64,000 nucleotides of DNA from Achatina immaculata (Eukaryota > Mollusca > Gastropoda > Stylommatophora > Achatinidae): positions 54,647,446 to 54,711,445 of the forward strand of contig CM019702.1 in assembly GCA_009760885.1 (NCBI GenBank). Reading direction: 5' to 3'. Below, in pieces: positions 1 to 10,865 of this stretch. A program made the translations under genes and the position numbers. The stretch's first letter is position 1. Every line of letters begins with the position of its first letter. Under the pieces are notes generated by a model. It saw only the letters and a program-made list of their open reading frames with translations. It was not told the DNA's origin and did no database searches.

Positions 1-36
1 CCTTTCATCGGCTATGAATTAGATTATAGAAAAAAA

Positions 37-287
37 ATTACCAGCTAAATATATTTGAATTTGATGACTATTCAGTATATGTAAAATCTCCAGTTTATGC
101 TTATATATGTATGTAAATATGTATGTATGTATGTATATATATATCTATGTATGCATGTAAGTATGTATTTGTATATATACATATATATGTATGTATGTAT
201 GCATGTATGTATGTATGTATGTATATATGTATGTATGTATGATTGTATGTATGTATGTATGTATGTATGTATCTATCTATCTATCTA

Positions 288-364
<77 letters not shown>

Positions 365-390
365 AGTTTGTCTGTCTGTCTGTCTATATT
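37..390 (+). repeat. TTACC box followed by composite (TATG)n/(CTAT)n microsatellite
   Basis: Positions 37-55 hold a copy of the box (ATTACCAGCTAAATAT) that recurs before most arrays in this window. It is followed by a (TATG)n tract to about 272, (CTAT)n to about 364 and a short (CTGT)n end. The overlapping reading frames of 114 and 72 codons are products of the tetranucleotide repeat, not genes. Confidence 0.9.
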
Positions 391-489
391 TGTATTTATC
401 TGTCTATAATTAATTTCCCTCTTGTTAATACTTTTTCGTGATTATCTATTAATTTCTTTTCTCTTTTTTAAGAGTATTGTTAAACATTT

Positions 490-567
490 ATTTAGATCGG
501 GCAAAAACATACGGCCTAATTGTTGACGTAGTTGTAACATATTAAATATAATACATTATTTTACATG

Positions 568-626
<59 letters not shown>

Positions 627-705
627 GTCTGTATGTCAGTCTGTCTGTCAGTTTATCTATCCAAATGTCTGCCTGTCTATCTGTCTGTCTGTGTCTGTAT
701 GACTG
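490..705 (+). repeat. Box plus (CTAT)n/(CTGT)n microsatellite
   Basis: A box-like stretch (ATACGGCCTAATT) near 508-520 precedes a (CTAT)n run starting about 568, which decays into CTGT, CTGC and CAGT variants by 705. Confidence 0.85.
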
Positions 706-719
706 TTTGTGTGACTGCA

Positions 720-1500
720 CATAGAATGTTAAAAGAATTGTTTGCAGTGAGAAAAATAAGAATCAAATTTGATTTATATTGCTTAGTGACAAACTGCTGT
801 ACTTAACTAAATAAATTTCAGATCCTTTTCTACGACAAAATCTAACCACAGTGCAATGTTTAAAACTAGAAATTCCTATTTTAACTATTGTTTACAATGA
901 CAGGTATCAATTATAATTGATTAGAATATGTTTGGAACTTTGTACTTCACTACTCATTATCATAAAACATGGAACGATGAGTCATAAAACAATTTTTAAA
1001 AAATTTGAAAGATTTTAATTAAATTGTGTTTTTAATCATAGTTAGGAAAATGTTGATTTTCCTATGTTTTTTTTTTATTCCAGCAATAAGGTCATTTCTG
1101 CGCTCAATTTTACACATGTCATTGGAACAATTTATTACAGCTATTTCTCTCGGTGTTAACTATGTTCAGAGTAGAAGTGATGACACAGCTGACAATAATG
1201 AAGACACTTTTAAATGTCTTAGTGTGAATAATTTCATTTAATAGTCAAAGATCTTACTTATGTACTGCATATACTAGTTTAGTAAGTGACTATACATGTA
1301 GTACACGCGCGATATTGAGAATGTGGAAAGGGTGAATGCGTGGTGGTAGCGAGAACACGCCTTTGAAACACTGATATATATGAAATAAATATCTATATAT
1401 GTGGATAATATTGCAGACATGAAGTAAAAAACGTACAGCCTTTGTAATAAGACAGTGGTAAATAAATTTAAGTACAGGGTTTACACAGGTTCGTTAACAA
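720..1500 (+). mobile_element. ZBED/hAT-like truncated transposase module, copy 1
   Basis: The 3' half (about 1,080-1,240) encodes a stretch related to the other three modules: an I-S-L core followed by D-x-x-A-D-N-x-E-D-T. The frame then closes at 1,241 exactly where the other copies close. Downstream DNA at 1,290-1,460 also matches 14,375-14,560 and 61,625-61,860, including GATATTGAGAATGTGGA and the terminal TACAGCCTTTGTAATAAG. The BED-finger part is not recognisable here. The family assignment (hAT transposases domesticated as ZBED5/FAM200/SCAND3 in animals) rests on my recognition of the ISLSDN-type core. Confidence 0.65.
1026..1241 (+). pseudogene. Fragment of ZBED/hAT-type transposase, 71 codons
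   Basis: The reading frame contains a segment equivalent to M-S-L-E-Q-x-I-x-A-I-S-L, then S-D-D-T-A-D-N-x-E-D-T, aligned with the 61,186 and 14,076 frames. In full-length family members this region lies before the catalytic core. Here the protein stops soon after, and none of the catalytic D/D/E residues is present. It cannot encode an active transposase. The upstream 25 or so residues are low-complexity and hydrophobic and are unlikely to be part of the family. Confidence 0.6.
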
Positions 1501-1541
1501 GTTTTATAACTCGCAACAATTAAACTACGTAACTGATCATG

Positions 1542-1790
1542 ATTAGTGACTTCTCAAACTATAGACCTATATCCGTTTTGTCATTATTATCTAAACCTCT
1601 TGAAAAAAAAACATATGCAAACATTAACATCGCTCCCCATATAGGAAAACACTCTACTAATGGATAGTCAGTCAGGCCTGAGACCAAATAAAATCTGATA
1701 CAAGTGACGATAAATAGTTCTGTGCCGTCTTTCCTGATTTCAGGCTAAGCTGACTGATAATGAAATTCTTCCAAAAAAGCTGAATTAATA
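1542..1790 (+). pseudogene. CR1/Jockey-grade reverse transcriptase fragment
   Basis: Translation from 1,542 reads I-S-D-F-S-N-Y-R-P-I-S-V-L-S, followed by L-L-S-K-P-L-E-K. That is the conserved RT finger motif (N-Y-R-P-I-S) of non-LTR retrotransposons. It continues with stops and frameshifts into a degenerate S-G-F-R-P-N-K equivalent near 1,665-1,690. No catalytic palm follows. It is a short dead insertion downstream of the ZBED/hAT-like module. Confidence 0.65.
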
Positions 1791-1804
1791 ATGTTTATTA
1801 AACA

Positions 1805-2257
<453 letters not shown>

Positions 2258-2524
2258 CAGAAATGCTCGGAATGAGACCTGTTTAGTATTTGCTGTGATT
2301 TTGAATATTTTAAACACGCAGTGAGATATTTTTGGATGAGATTATGTCAAATGTGTATTTCAAATATTGGTATACTCATACTTGTTTTCACTGGAATGGT
2401 ATTTGACACTCTATTCATTTTTAATGTAGCAAATAACATCAGAAACAACGGAAAAACCAGCAGGTGAGTCCATTCCTACAGGATGATTATATATTATACT
2501 GGATCTATTTTTTTATCTATTCTT
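2258..2524. other. AT-rich DNA with no recognised feature
   Basis: I see no coding frame, repeat unit or terminal repeat that I can name here. Confidence 0.4.
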
Positions 2525-2698
2525 GAAATATATTTACAGAGTCATGTACATTATTAACGAAAAAGATTGCCTTTGAAATATGTATTTGATTTTATAAATT
2601 GACATGTATGTTTTTGGCTTGTTCATTAATGCGCGATGTTCTAGTACTTCAGTAACTTCTTCGCACATTTTAACCTTATCTTATACACTGTCTTTTTT
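2525..2698 (+). repeat. Repeat F, copy 1, left part
   Basis: This stretch, beginning at CTTGAAATAT and ending in ACTGTCTTTTTT, is collinear with 14,650-14,815. The family continues at 6,528-6,955. The 3.84 kb in between is absent from the other copy, so it is an insertion. Confidence 0.7.
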
Positions 2699-3256
2699 CA
2701 TCACACCATAATTAATATAGGAGTATATAACTATACACGGAGCCACTGCAGTAAAGCAGTGATAAAAAACTATATAAACTAGGAAAATAAGTAGGAACAG
2801 CTTTATTACTTAGAATTACACAGTTGTGATGTTTCAGCGTGAGACGTCATTATATGAGAACATACATGACGGAGAAATAGAGAGAGGAGATAAAATATAA
2901 ATTCACGTTGATGCTATTTACATAAAGTGTTTAAATTAATACAACACTTAGCTGTAGCTTGAAAGAAGCTGTGCCTTGTTTAACACTGTGTGTCAGAAAT
3001 ACGCATGGTGGAGTATAGAGAGTAGTTAAATGGAAACTTGGGATGTGTGATAGGTGGGTCGTACCTGAGTGTGTTGGGTGGGGAAACCGTTGAGGCGAGA
3101 GAGCGTGAGATATAATGGTAATCTAGCCGAGAGAAGGTGAAACATGTGATCACAGTTGGGGTAGATGGGTTGTAATGTGATGCTGTGAAGCGGATCTGAG
3201 CTATGTGTAACAAGTAGGAAAAGAGCTGAACTTATGTGGGAGGGATTATGATTGTG
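2699..3256 (-). repeat. Left inverted arm (repeat G) of composite insertion
   Basis: Read on the minus strand this arm matches the plus strand at about 6,100-6,525 over more than 400 bp. Shared pieces include TTTCACCTTCTCTCGGCTAG, GTTACAGCTAAGTG-type sequence and CTACTTATTTTCCTAGTTTA near the outer end. It extends about 70 bp further outward than the right arm. Reading frames on either arm (77 and 110 codons) share S-R-L-D-Y-H and R-S-L-A-S-T, but this only reflects the DNA repeat; I know no such protein. Confidence 0.7.
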
Positions 3257-3392
3257 GAAGAGGAGAATGTTAAGTGTAGGTGAATAACAGTTTGCCTTTT
3301 ACACAATCATAATCCCTCACAACTAATTTCCACTCCCTTATCCATTGTTACACATAGCTCAGAACCTCTTCACGTATCGTCACATTACAACC
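3168..3392. repeat. Imperfect palindrome, arms about 90 bp, loop 45 bp
   Basis: The left arm 3,168-3,256 is the reverse complement of 3,302-3,392 over most of its length. Examples are ACACATAGCTCAGA, CACAATCATAATCCCTC and CACATTACAACC. The spacer is 3,257-3,301. It can fold into a large hairpin, and marks the junction between repeat G and the minus-strand LINE. Confidence 0.75.
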
Positions 3393-3749
3393 CCTTTTAA
3401 TCATACATCCTTCCCGTTCTGTTAAAAGCCACATAGGGCTCGCATATTTGTTTTGCAAAGTTTTCGGTGTTTTTCAATTTCATCAAGGGATTTTTTGCCC
3501 ACTAAACTGGCTTCTCTTAACAAAGACCTCTTTAGAGTTTCACGTGGTCGACCTATTTTTGTTCGGCCTGTTGTTTCTTCTCATCACATGAACGACATAT
3601 TTCCATCTTCTTTTTCTGATCACCCATGAGACAGGTCGTTCTTTGCTCATCTGTCTTATCTCTGTGTTTTTAAATTCGTTCCACTTTACATCAAATTCGT
3701 TCCACTTTACACCAAGTACATTCCTGAGGAATTTGTTTTCAAATAAGCC

Positions 3750-4466
3750 TCATTTCTTGTCTATTTCTTTAGTTGATTTCCACCTTTCGCATGCATCAAT
3801 GAGAGTGGATATCACATTTGAATTAATTAATCTTAACTTGGTTTCTGTGCTTCTAACTTTTGAATTCCATATGGTCTCGAGATGTTTGAAAGACAATGCT
3901 GCTTTTGCAATTATAATTCTAACTTCCTTCCTGGTGTCTTGGTCTATATAGCTGCCAAGGTATGCAAATTGGTTTAATTCATTAACAAATATTCCTTGTA
4001 CGTATATTTTTCCTTCTTCATTAATGAGATTTTTTATTACTTTTGTATTGTCCTTGTTAATTTTAAGACTTATTTTGCTAGTCAAGGAAGATGAGAAATC
4101 TCTCTTTTCCTGCATTGATTTCACTTTGTCACTGATAAGAGTAATGCCATCTGCAAAATCAAGATCTTCTATATGTGTCCCATTTACCCATTCAATGCAA
4201 GTTTTATCTCTACAGCATCTTTTCATTATAACGTCTATGGCAATTCCCAAAAGCAAGAAATATAATATACATCCTTGTTTCACGCATGTTTCTGTCTGAC
4301 ACCATTCGCTCATTCCTTCTTCTGTATTAAATGCAGAAACATATCCGTTGTAAAGATCTCTAGTTACGTTGACAATTTTAGATGAATCTCTGTGTATGCT
4401 GTCAAATTCCTTCTTAAAGTCTATAAAGTTCGGGATTACAGTTTTGTTAGTAGCCATTAGATTCAT
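3750..4466 (-). pseudogene. LINE A reverse transcriptase palm with FADG box
   Basis: This 238-codon frame contains F-I-D-F-K-K-E-F-D-S (residues 14-23, catalytic Asp region), V-K-Q-G-C-I-L (62-68) and L-D-F-A-D-G-I-T-L-I (102-111). Functional RTs have two aspartates in [YF]xDD; here the second is Gly (residue 107, 4,146-4,148). Residues 1-9 belong to the finger region, while residue 10 onward belongs about 100 codons later in the copy at 35,415-35,950. That indicates an in-frame internal deletion. It is not expected to be active. Confidence 0.8.
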
Positions 4467-4991
4467 TGCTGTTTCAGTTTCATTCAGTGTAACTTCATGT
4501 AAGTTGACATTTAGTTATGGGACTGGTAAATCGGTTTCAAGATTTATTAACTCATTTGGTGGTGTGGATTATGTAATTCATGGAAGTGTTCAGTCCATTT
4601 TTGCTTTTAGTCTTTACTTGATATTAATAGGTTGCCTGTTTTGCTAAAGACTGGTCTTTCTCAGGAAGTCATAGCACCTGTTAGCTTCTTCTGTATGTTA
4701 TATCGAGGTGTGCATTTCTGCTTCATTTGCCATATCATCCATATATTCCCTTTTGTCCCTCTCTGCCGAACTTGTTACTTTATTTTCAAGTTCTGTGTAT
4801 GTTTCTTTTGCCAAAACGTTTCCAAGATCTGTCTTAACATTCAACAATGACTAATTTGGCTGCTCGTCTTTCATGTATTTAGTTCCATGTGTTATCATAT
4901 ATATATATTGATTGCAGTCCAGCGTTTGATTTTGCTGCCAAGATTATGGCTGTGTTGTATGAATTTCATAATTCATGTATATCTGTCTCGT

Positions 4992-5441
4992 CTACCTCGC
5001 TGAGTGCGCGAAATGCTTGATAAGTTCTAGATCGAAATTAATGTTGGTATTTTCTTCTTGTAAGATATGATTATTTATCTTTCTAAGCACTGCTTTTTTC
5101 TGTTGGCTTTTCAGTTTAAGTCTTATCTTCCCTATCCACAGGTTGTGATCACTGTTGACATCTGCACCCCTATATGCTCTTACAACTATCAGATACGTTC
5201 TGAACTGTTTTCTAATACAAAAATGATCTATCTCGTTTCTGGTTCTATCATCTGGAGATATCCATGTTGTTTTATGTAGTTCTTTGTGTGTAAATATTGT
5301 TCCTCCAATGACCATGTCCTCTGTTAGACATATTTCAATTAATATTTCTCCATTCTGATTTACCGTATCAATTTCTTCTTTCCCCATTACTTGTTCGACG
5401 TCGGTGTTATCTTTTCCTACCTTGGCGTTCAAGTACCCCAT
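4992..5441 (-). pseudogene. LINE A apurinic-type endonuclease, C-terminal half
   Basis: The 149-codon frame shows L-N-A-K-V-G (residues 4-9, from the conserved G-D-x-N motif), T-W-I-S-P-D-D-R-T-R-N (59-69), E-I-D-H (70-73) and the S-D-H catalytic triad piece (97-99). These are the late endonuclease motifs of non-LTR retrotransposons, which nick target DNA. The glycine/aspartate before L-N-A has become Tyr. The N-terminal half lies in broken frames upstream (to about 5,990). Confidence 0.8.
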
Positions 5442-6059
5442 GGCAATTAAGATGCTGTGTTTAGATACTTTGCTGTGGGTTGTTGTAGTTGATAACAGAA
5501 ATCGTCTTTTATTGCATCATCTGCATCGTTCGTGGGTGCATAGCATTGCATTGTTGTCATTCTTCCGTGCCTTATTTTTGTATCGTGCTCTTATCATACA
5601 TGGGTTCCCATTCTGTAAAGCTCTTTGCTGCTGCAGGTAACAAAACTAGACCCACTCCTTCTTGGTTTTTTTTTATTGTCTCTGCCGGAATATATTATCA
5701 ACTTATGGTTTTCCACCGTTCTTTTCCCTGCTTCTGGCTATCTCATTTCATTGTTGCTTAACACATTCAGGTGGTATCTATCCATTTCTTTTATTACTTG
5801 AGCAGTTTTTGTTGTTGCTGCCATCGTTCTTGCATCCCAAAATCTGATTTGTGTTATGTATCTGGGGCCGATGAATTTTCGATCGTTCTCAACGGCATGC
5901 AGAGTTGTTGTCTTTTATGTTTGGTCACAATTGTTGCAAGGTTCCATAACGCCAGGGTTTCTCCAGTCTAAAGTCGTCTCTAGATGGGTCTCAGGATGAG
6001 GTTATTAGCTTCACGCCCAACTCGTTTTACGATGTGTAGCGACGCAGAGACTCATACGC

Positions 6060-6527
6060 AAGTATGCCAGCAAGAGCGTTAAATAGCTACCGCCATCGTT
6101 TACCTCACCCGAAAGCGAAAACCTACCCCTCTACCCCAAATATCATCCCATATTTCACCTTCTCTCGGCTAGATTACCATTGTATCTTACGCTCTCTCGC
6201 CTCTACTGATTCCCCATCCACTATCCTCAGTCACAACCCAACAATCACACATCTCAATTCTCGATTTAAATACCCTCTACACTCCACCATTCACATTTCT
6301 GACACACAGAGTCGGACAAGCCACGGCTACTTACAAGTTACAGCTAAGTGCTGTATTCATTTAAAACATGTTTTACATTGCATTAGTGCGAATTGATATT
6401 GTAACCCCTCTCTCCATATCATCGTCCTGTATGTTCTTGTAGGACTAAGGCTCACGCCGAACCTTCACAACTGTGCACTCGTTACGTAATAGACCTGTTC
6501 CTACTTATTTTCCTAGTTTATATATTT
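6060..6527 (+). repeat. Right inverted arm (repeat G) of composite insertion
   Basis: Plus-strand counterpart of 2,770-3,240. The arms face outward around the LINE. It ends in TTTTCCTAGTTTATATA, next to the TGTCTTTTTT target duplication at 6,528-6,537. The 110-codon open frame at 6,064-6,396 is most likely non-coding. Confidence 0.7.
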
Positions 6528-6960
6528 TGTCTTTTTTCTGCAGTGTTGACTATCGTCACATCAGTCGTCAACATAAGTCGTCACTATTATCACGGTCACT
6601 TTGATTCTGAACCATTTCAGCCTTTTCACTAAGTCAATAAATAAACACATGAAACTTTAATCTCCAAACTACTTATACATCCACTCCTTTCCACTTACTG
6701 TCAGAGTGATTGTAAATTTCTACATACGTAATATCATTTGAACAACACAACCACTCAAAGTCACTGACTTCTTATTAATCATCAATGAACATAGTCGAAG
6801 ACGAGATGACTTATTTCTCTCGATAACGTTTAATAAAGTATTCATTCTACGTCTGCTTGGTGTCTGCAACCTCCCACATGAGGTCACGCTTGAAATATCC
6901 GAAAACTTCACATTTTCCGGCTACACACCGTCAATCTGCATATTACATATTACTAGCTTA
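6528..6960 (+). repeat. Repeat F, copy 1, right part
   Basis: Collinear with 14,805-15,225. Shared landmarks include CTGCAGTGTTGA, GACTTATTTCTCT, ATTCTRCGTCTG and CATATTACATATT. I do not recognise its class. It resumes repeat F exactly after the duplicated TGTCTTTTTT. Confidence 0.7.
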
Positions 6961-6978
6961 AATTTACTTATACGTATA

Positions 6979-8462
6979 TATAAACTGTTCAACAAAAAAG
7001 AAACGCAACAAATACAATGTTGCGATTTAAACTGAAGTTTGTTGATCAGACAAAGGCAAATTGTCTCAAACGTTCACGTGGACATCGACTTTACGTGCTG
7101 ACCTTAATTGTACTCAGCAGATGATTCATGAGCACAGAAAAGCGACATAAGTCACAGCAGATTTTTGACAATATCTCACGAGAAGATTCATGAGAATCCC
7201 GTGAAACTTACTGAACACAAACTCACTGACCATGTCATAGAATGCATATAAAACATTGACGCTCCTGGAGTTAATTCATCTGAAAATCCATTGTGCATGT
7301 ATGGTTCATCTCACTACAGAACAACGGCTCATCATCATTGGACGTTTACCGACTGGACAGTCACAAGGTGTAGTGACCAGATAATAATTTAATGTGGTTA
7401 TAAGCACCATTAGCCGCCTTTGGAGACTATTTTAAGAAACTGGCTCAGTTACATACCGACCGCGAAAAGGAAGACTCATAGTCACAATTATTGCTGAAAA
7501 CCGCTTCACACAGCACCGTTACCTCAGGAATCGATTTTGCATCTGCGTCTTCAACATTTCAGTCAATGACAGCAACTCGCTGAATTTTAGATCAAACAGT
7601 CAGGGACCGCCTGCACGACGCTGGTCTTTGGGTTAGGAGACCCTACAGTGATTCTGTTCTTACGGACCGGCATCGCCAGAACCGACTGCAGTATGTGAAC
7701 TAACATCGTCAAAGGAACATTGTGAATGATTGGAGAAAGGTTTGGTTTCGTTATTAATCATTCTTTCTTCTCCAGCGACACTATAGACGGAGAAGAGTTT
7801 ACCGCAAAGTCCATGAGCGTTACGCCCAAAACTGCATGAATGAGGCTCCTCCACATGGTGGTGGAGGTGTACTGGTTTGGGGGACGATCAGCTTCACGGG
7901 AAGAAGCGACCTGGTGCAAATTTAAGAAAGCCTGAGTTCCCAACGATACATCGCTGAAATTCTTCTTCGTCATCACGTCTTTCCACCTCTGGCAGCACCA
8001 GGGTCGATTTTTCAACAGGATAATGCTCGACCTCATGTGGCACAACTCACCACCAAGTTCCATTTCGTGGCCATCCATGTCATCAGACATGAACCAAATA
8101 GAACACTTATGTGATGAACTCAACAGACAAGTCCGCCAACCTCCAACAGTAGTCTCTTGGACTGTGGGAAGAGTGGGCAGCCATCCCATATCAACAGATT
8201 CAACGGTTAATCGGATCCATGTCAAGAAGATGTCGTTCTCTTATACAGCCCAGAGTAGTCCATAATGAAACGGAGTACTCACTGGCAAAGAATAAAAGCT
8301 CAAACCATATTTAATGAACATAATTTTATTGCTAAAGTATTAGAGTGTCTTAATGCCAAGATTGAAACAATAATTCCGCAAATTAAAACTGTGTTATAAG
8401 TTTGAAATTAAGTGTTCATTACGACTACAGTAGTGTTCCGTTTCTTTTTCTTAAACTGTATA
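6979..8462 (+). mobile_element. Tc1/mariner-superfamily DNA transposon, about 1.48 kb, defective
   Basis: The ends form terminal inverted repeats of about 32 bp: 6,979-7,011 (AAAAAAGAAACGCAACA) against the reverse complement of 8,432-8,462 (AAAAAGAAACGGAACA). The flanks are TA-rich, as expected for TA target sites. The size matches a single-gene Tc1-like element. The transposase is broken by several frameshifts and stops. A matching left-end fragment lies at 19,943-20,040. Confidence 0.85.
7301..8312 (+). pseudogene. Tc1-like transposase pseudogene
   Basis: Starting at the ATG at 7,301, translation gives H-L-T-T-E-Q-R-L-I and an N-terminal helix-turn-helix region ending in Y-R-P-R-K-G-R. After frameshifts it gives V-H-E-R-Y-A-Q-N (about 7,805), G-G-V-L-V-W-G-T-I-S (about 7,866), F-Q-Q-D-N-A-R-P-H (Asp codon 8,019-8,021) and S-D-M-N-Q-I-E-H-L (about 8,083). 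The second Asp and the Glu of the DDE triad are present. The first Asp (expected near 7,755) is lost in a stop-containing stretch. Cut-and-paste transposition by this copy is not expected. Confidence 0.85.
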
Positions 8463-8585
8463 ATATATATATATAACATCTGAATAAAAAGAAACTTACA
8501 CTCTAAACATCATAATAAAAATATTCATACGATGTATACATTTCACTATATATACTTATCGACCATTTAACTATATGTCAATTAC

Positions 8586-8660
<75 letters not shown>

Positions 8661-8671
8661 ATTCTATCTAT

Positions 8672-8737
<66 letters not shown>

Positions 8738-8772
8738 GTCTGTCTGTCTGCCTGTCTGTCTGTTTATCTATC
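8586..8772 (+). repeat. (CTAT)n microsatellite ending in (CTGT)n
   Basis: Nearly perfect CTAT repeat with two interruptions, closing in CTGT/CCTG units. It starts a few tens of bases downstream of the Tc1-like right terminus. Confidence 0.95.
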
Positions 8773-8879
8773 GTTTAAATGTTTCTTCCAGTGTCATCTA
8801 CGTTATTGATTTCCTGATTTTTCAGGAAGTCACTAGTATCCTTGAAAACAATACCAAACGCACACTGCAGCAATGGCCA

Positions 8880-10204
8880 CATCCTAGTTTTAGGACAAGT
8901 GAGAATCAGGCTAAAGAGGTTAAAGGTAGCAGCTAAAAACAAAGAACTAAGTAGAGTGTTGTTATGGAGAGATAAAGCAATGCAAAGACCATTATTGGAC
9001 CACAGTGAGTAATAAATATAATACTATAGAGAAGACTGAAATGATTGATAAACAATTTAATATGCTTAAAGAGTCTGTTCATATCTAGCGAAATCATGTC
9101 TGCAAATAAAAGACAAGCTAAACAGGGGTGGATGACAGAAGAGATTTTGCAACTAATGGATCGGAGAAAAAGTCTTAAGGAAGATAAAGATGAATATGAC
9201 AAAATAAATAAAGAAATAAGACACAAATGCAATACAGCTAAAGAGGAGTGGAGAAATTTAGTGAAATAGAGACACGCCATCATGGAACCCCAAGAGATAT
9301 ATACAAACACATAAAGGAGTTAACAAACAAAAGGACATACCACAAGACTAGCTACATGAAGTCAAATGATGGGCATATAATAATGGACATAAATGAAATA
9401 ATGGCACGATGGAGCGAAATAGATAATCGAAGTAATAATGAAATGCTTCACATATTAAGAGTAGAAGTGGAAGTGGAATAATAAATGAGACGCATGAAAA
9501 ATAACAAAGCACCAGGATCAGATAAAACCACCAAGTAAGAATTGGAAGCATTAGGAGAGCACTGCCAGATTGCTAAATGACATCTATAACATTAACTATG
9601 TCCCATCAGACCTTTTGCGATAAATTGTCATTGCCCTACCACAGAAAAAAGATACAGTTGAATATGAAGACCTTCGAACCATTCGTCTTTTGAACCATGT
9701 TACCAAAATCCTCTTCGTATTGTCATGAGAAGAGTCAAGAGCACAATAAAACCAGAAATTGCTGAAGAACAGTGAGTGTTCGTCGAGGGAAAAGGTAAAG
9801 TAATGGTATACGTATATAAGAGAACATTAATTAAGAGATCAATAGAAGTAAAGATGGACCTATACTTGTGCTTCATAGATTATTGTAAATCACTCGATAA
9901 AGTGAGATATAAAGGAATTACAAGAATGCTGGAAGACATCAACATAGATGAGAAAGACCTGAAACTTATCAAAAACATAGATTGGAAGTAATCAGCAGCA
10001 ATGAGGGTAGAGAACCAAATAGGAGCATTCCAAGACCATTGGGAGTGGGAAAACGATGTTTTCTATCTCCTGACCTATTCGCCTTGTAAAGCGAAACCAT
10101 AATGAGAAATTTAGAGAACATGCCAGTAATATCAGCTGGCGAGTACAACCTTCACAACTTAAGATACACAGAAGACAAAGTTCTGATTGCTAAAAGTTAA
10201 GGGG
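8880..10204 (+). mobile_element. LINE fragment (family C-like), EN-RT linker to RT palm
   Basis: The frame at 9,045-9,269 reads G-W-M-T-E-E-I-L-Q-L-M-D-R-R-K, followed by K-I-N-K-E-I-R-x-K-C. It is very like the linker at 47,943-48,176. Further on, broken frames give N-Y-V-P-S-D-L-L (9,595), L-P-Q-K-K-D-T-V-E (9,640), F-I-D-Y-C-K (9,871), A-A-M-R-V-E-N-Q (9,999) and a degenerate L-R-Y-T-E-D box (10,158). It stops abruptly at about 10,204, where the inverted part of the next LINE begins. Confidence 0.75.
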
Positions 10205-10213
10205 AGCTACATG

Positions 10214-10823
10214 CTACTCTCTGCATTTCTCTTTTATTAATCTTATATTGAATATATGATCTCTTGATCCTCTTCCCTGCCTCAAACAAGCTTGGACCAT
10301 ACTGATTTCTTCTTCTATTTTCTTACGAAGTCTACCCATTGTGATTTTTAATATAATTTTATTGGCATGACTAATCAGGGTAACAGTTCTGTAGTTTGTG
10401 AATAATTTCAGGTTACCCTTTTTTTGGTAGTGGTATGAATACAGTTCTTTTTCAATCTTTTGGCCAAATACCTGAATGCCATATCTTTTTACATAGTGCA
10501 TGATAGATTGTTGCACACTCCTTTCCTCTTGCTTTAACCAATTCAGCTGTTATCGCATCACATCCTGGTGATTTACCATTTTTCAGATTCGTTATTGCCC
10601 ATAAAACTTCTTCTATTGTCGGTTCGGATTCTTTCTCCTCCAATAATAATTCACACTGTTGATTTCTGTTTCCACAGTCGGTTGTTTCATACATTCCTTT
10701 GCAATATTCCTTCCATCTTTCTAGAATTTCCTCTGTCTCTGTCAAGGTATTCCCCATCTCATCACAAATTACATTTAGCTTAGGTGTGACATTTCTCGTC
10801 AATGTTTTCATTTCTTTAAACAT
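10214..10823 (-). pseudogene. LINE B reverse transcriptase finger region, two overlapping frames
   Basis: Frame 10,823-10,452 (123 codons) reads M-F-K-E-M-K-T-L-T-R-N-V-T-P-K and then K-N-G-K-S-P-G-C-D-A-I-T-A-E-L, the usual RT domain-0/1 motif (S-P-G-x-D). Frame 10,516-10,214 continues with Y-H-Y-Q-K-K-G-N, N-Y-R-T-V-T-L-I and A-C-L-R-Q-G-R-G. One frameshift near 10,480 separates them. It ends before the first catalytic Asp. Confidence 0.8.
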
Positions 10824-10865
10824 TTCACCATCTCTTCCACACTTCTGGTGTTCTTCTATTCTTTC

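Larger units (their letters stand above)
3405..5990 (-). mobile_element. LINE family A, copy 1 (endonuclease + RT), internally deleted
   Basis: This is a minus-strand non-LTR retrotransposon: an APE-type endonuclease N-terminal part (about 5,990-5,450, broken), endonuclease C-terminal part (5,441-4,992), RT palm (4,466-3,750) and a C-terminal segment to about 3,405. The 3' end (GGTTTTTAACAG-type sequence) corresponds to the 3' ends at 36,985, 45,175 and 59,305. Such elements copy their RNA into nicked genomic DNA. This copy has frameshifts, an internal deletion near 4,440 and a changed catalytic box. The clade (RTE, CR1 or related) is not settled. Confidence 0.8.

Noticed and set aside
6064..6396. 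110-codon frame sharing residues with a minus-strand frame at 2,980-3,213 as a two-copy gene
   Set aside because: The similarity is explained by the DNA-level inverted repeat. Neither frame has a known motif and they have different boundaries.
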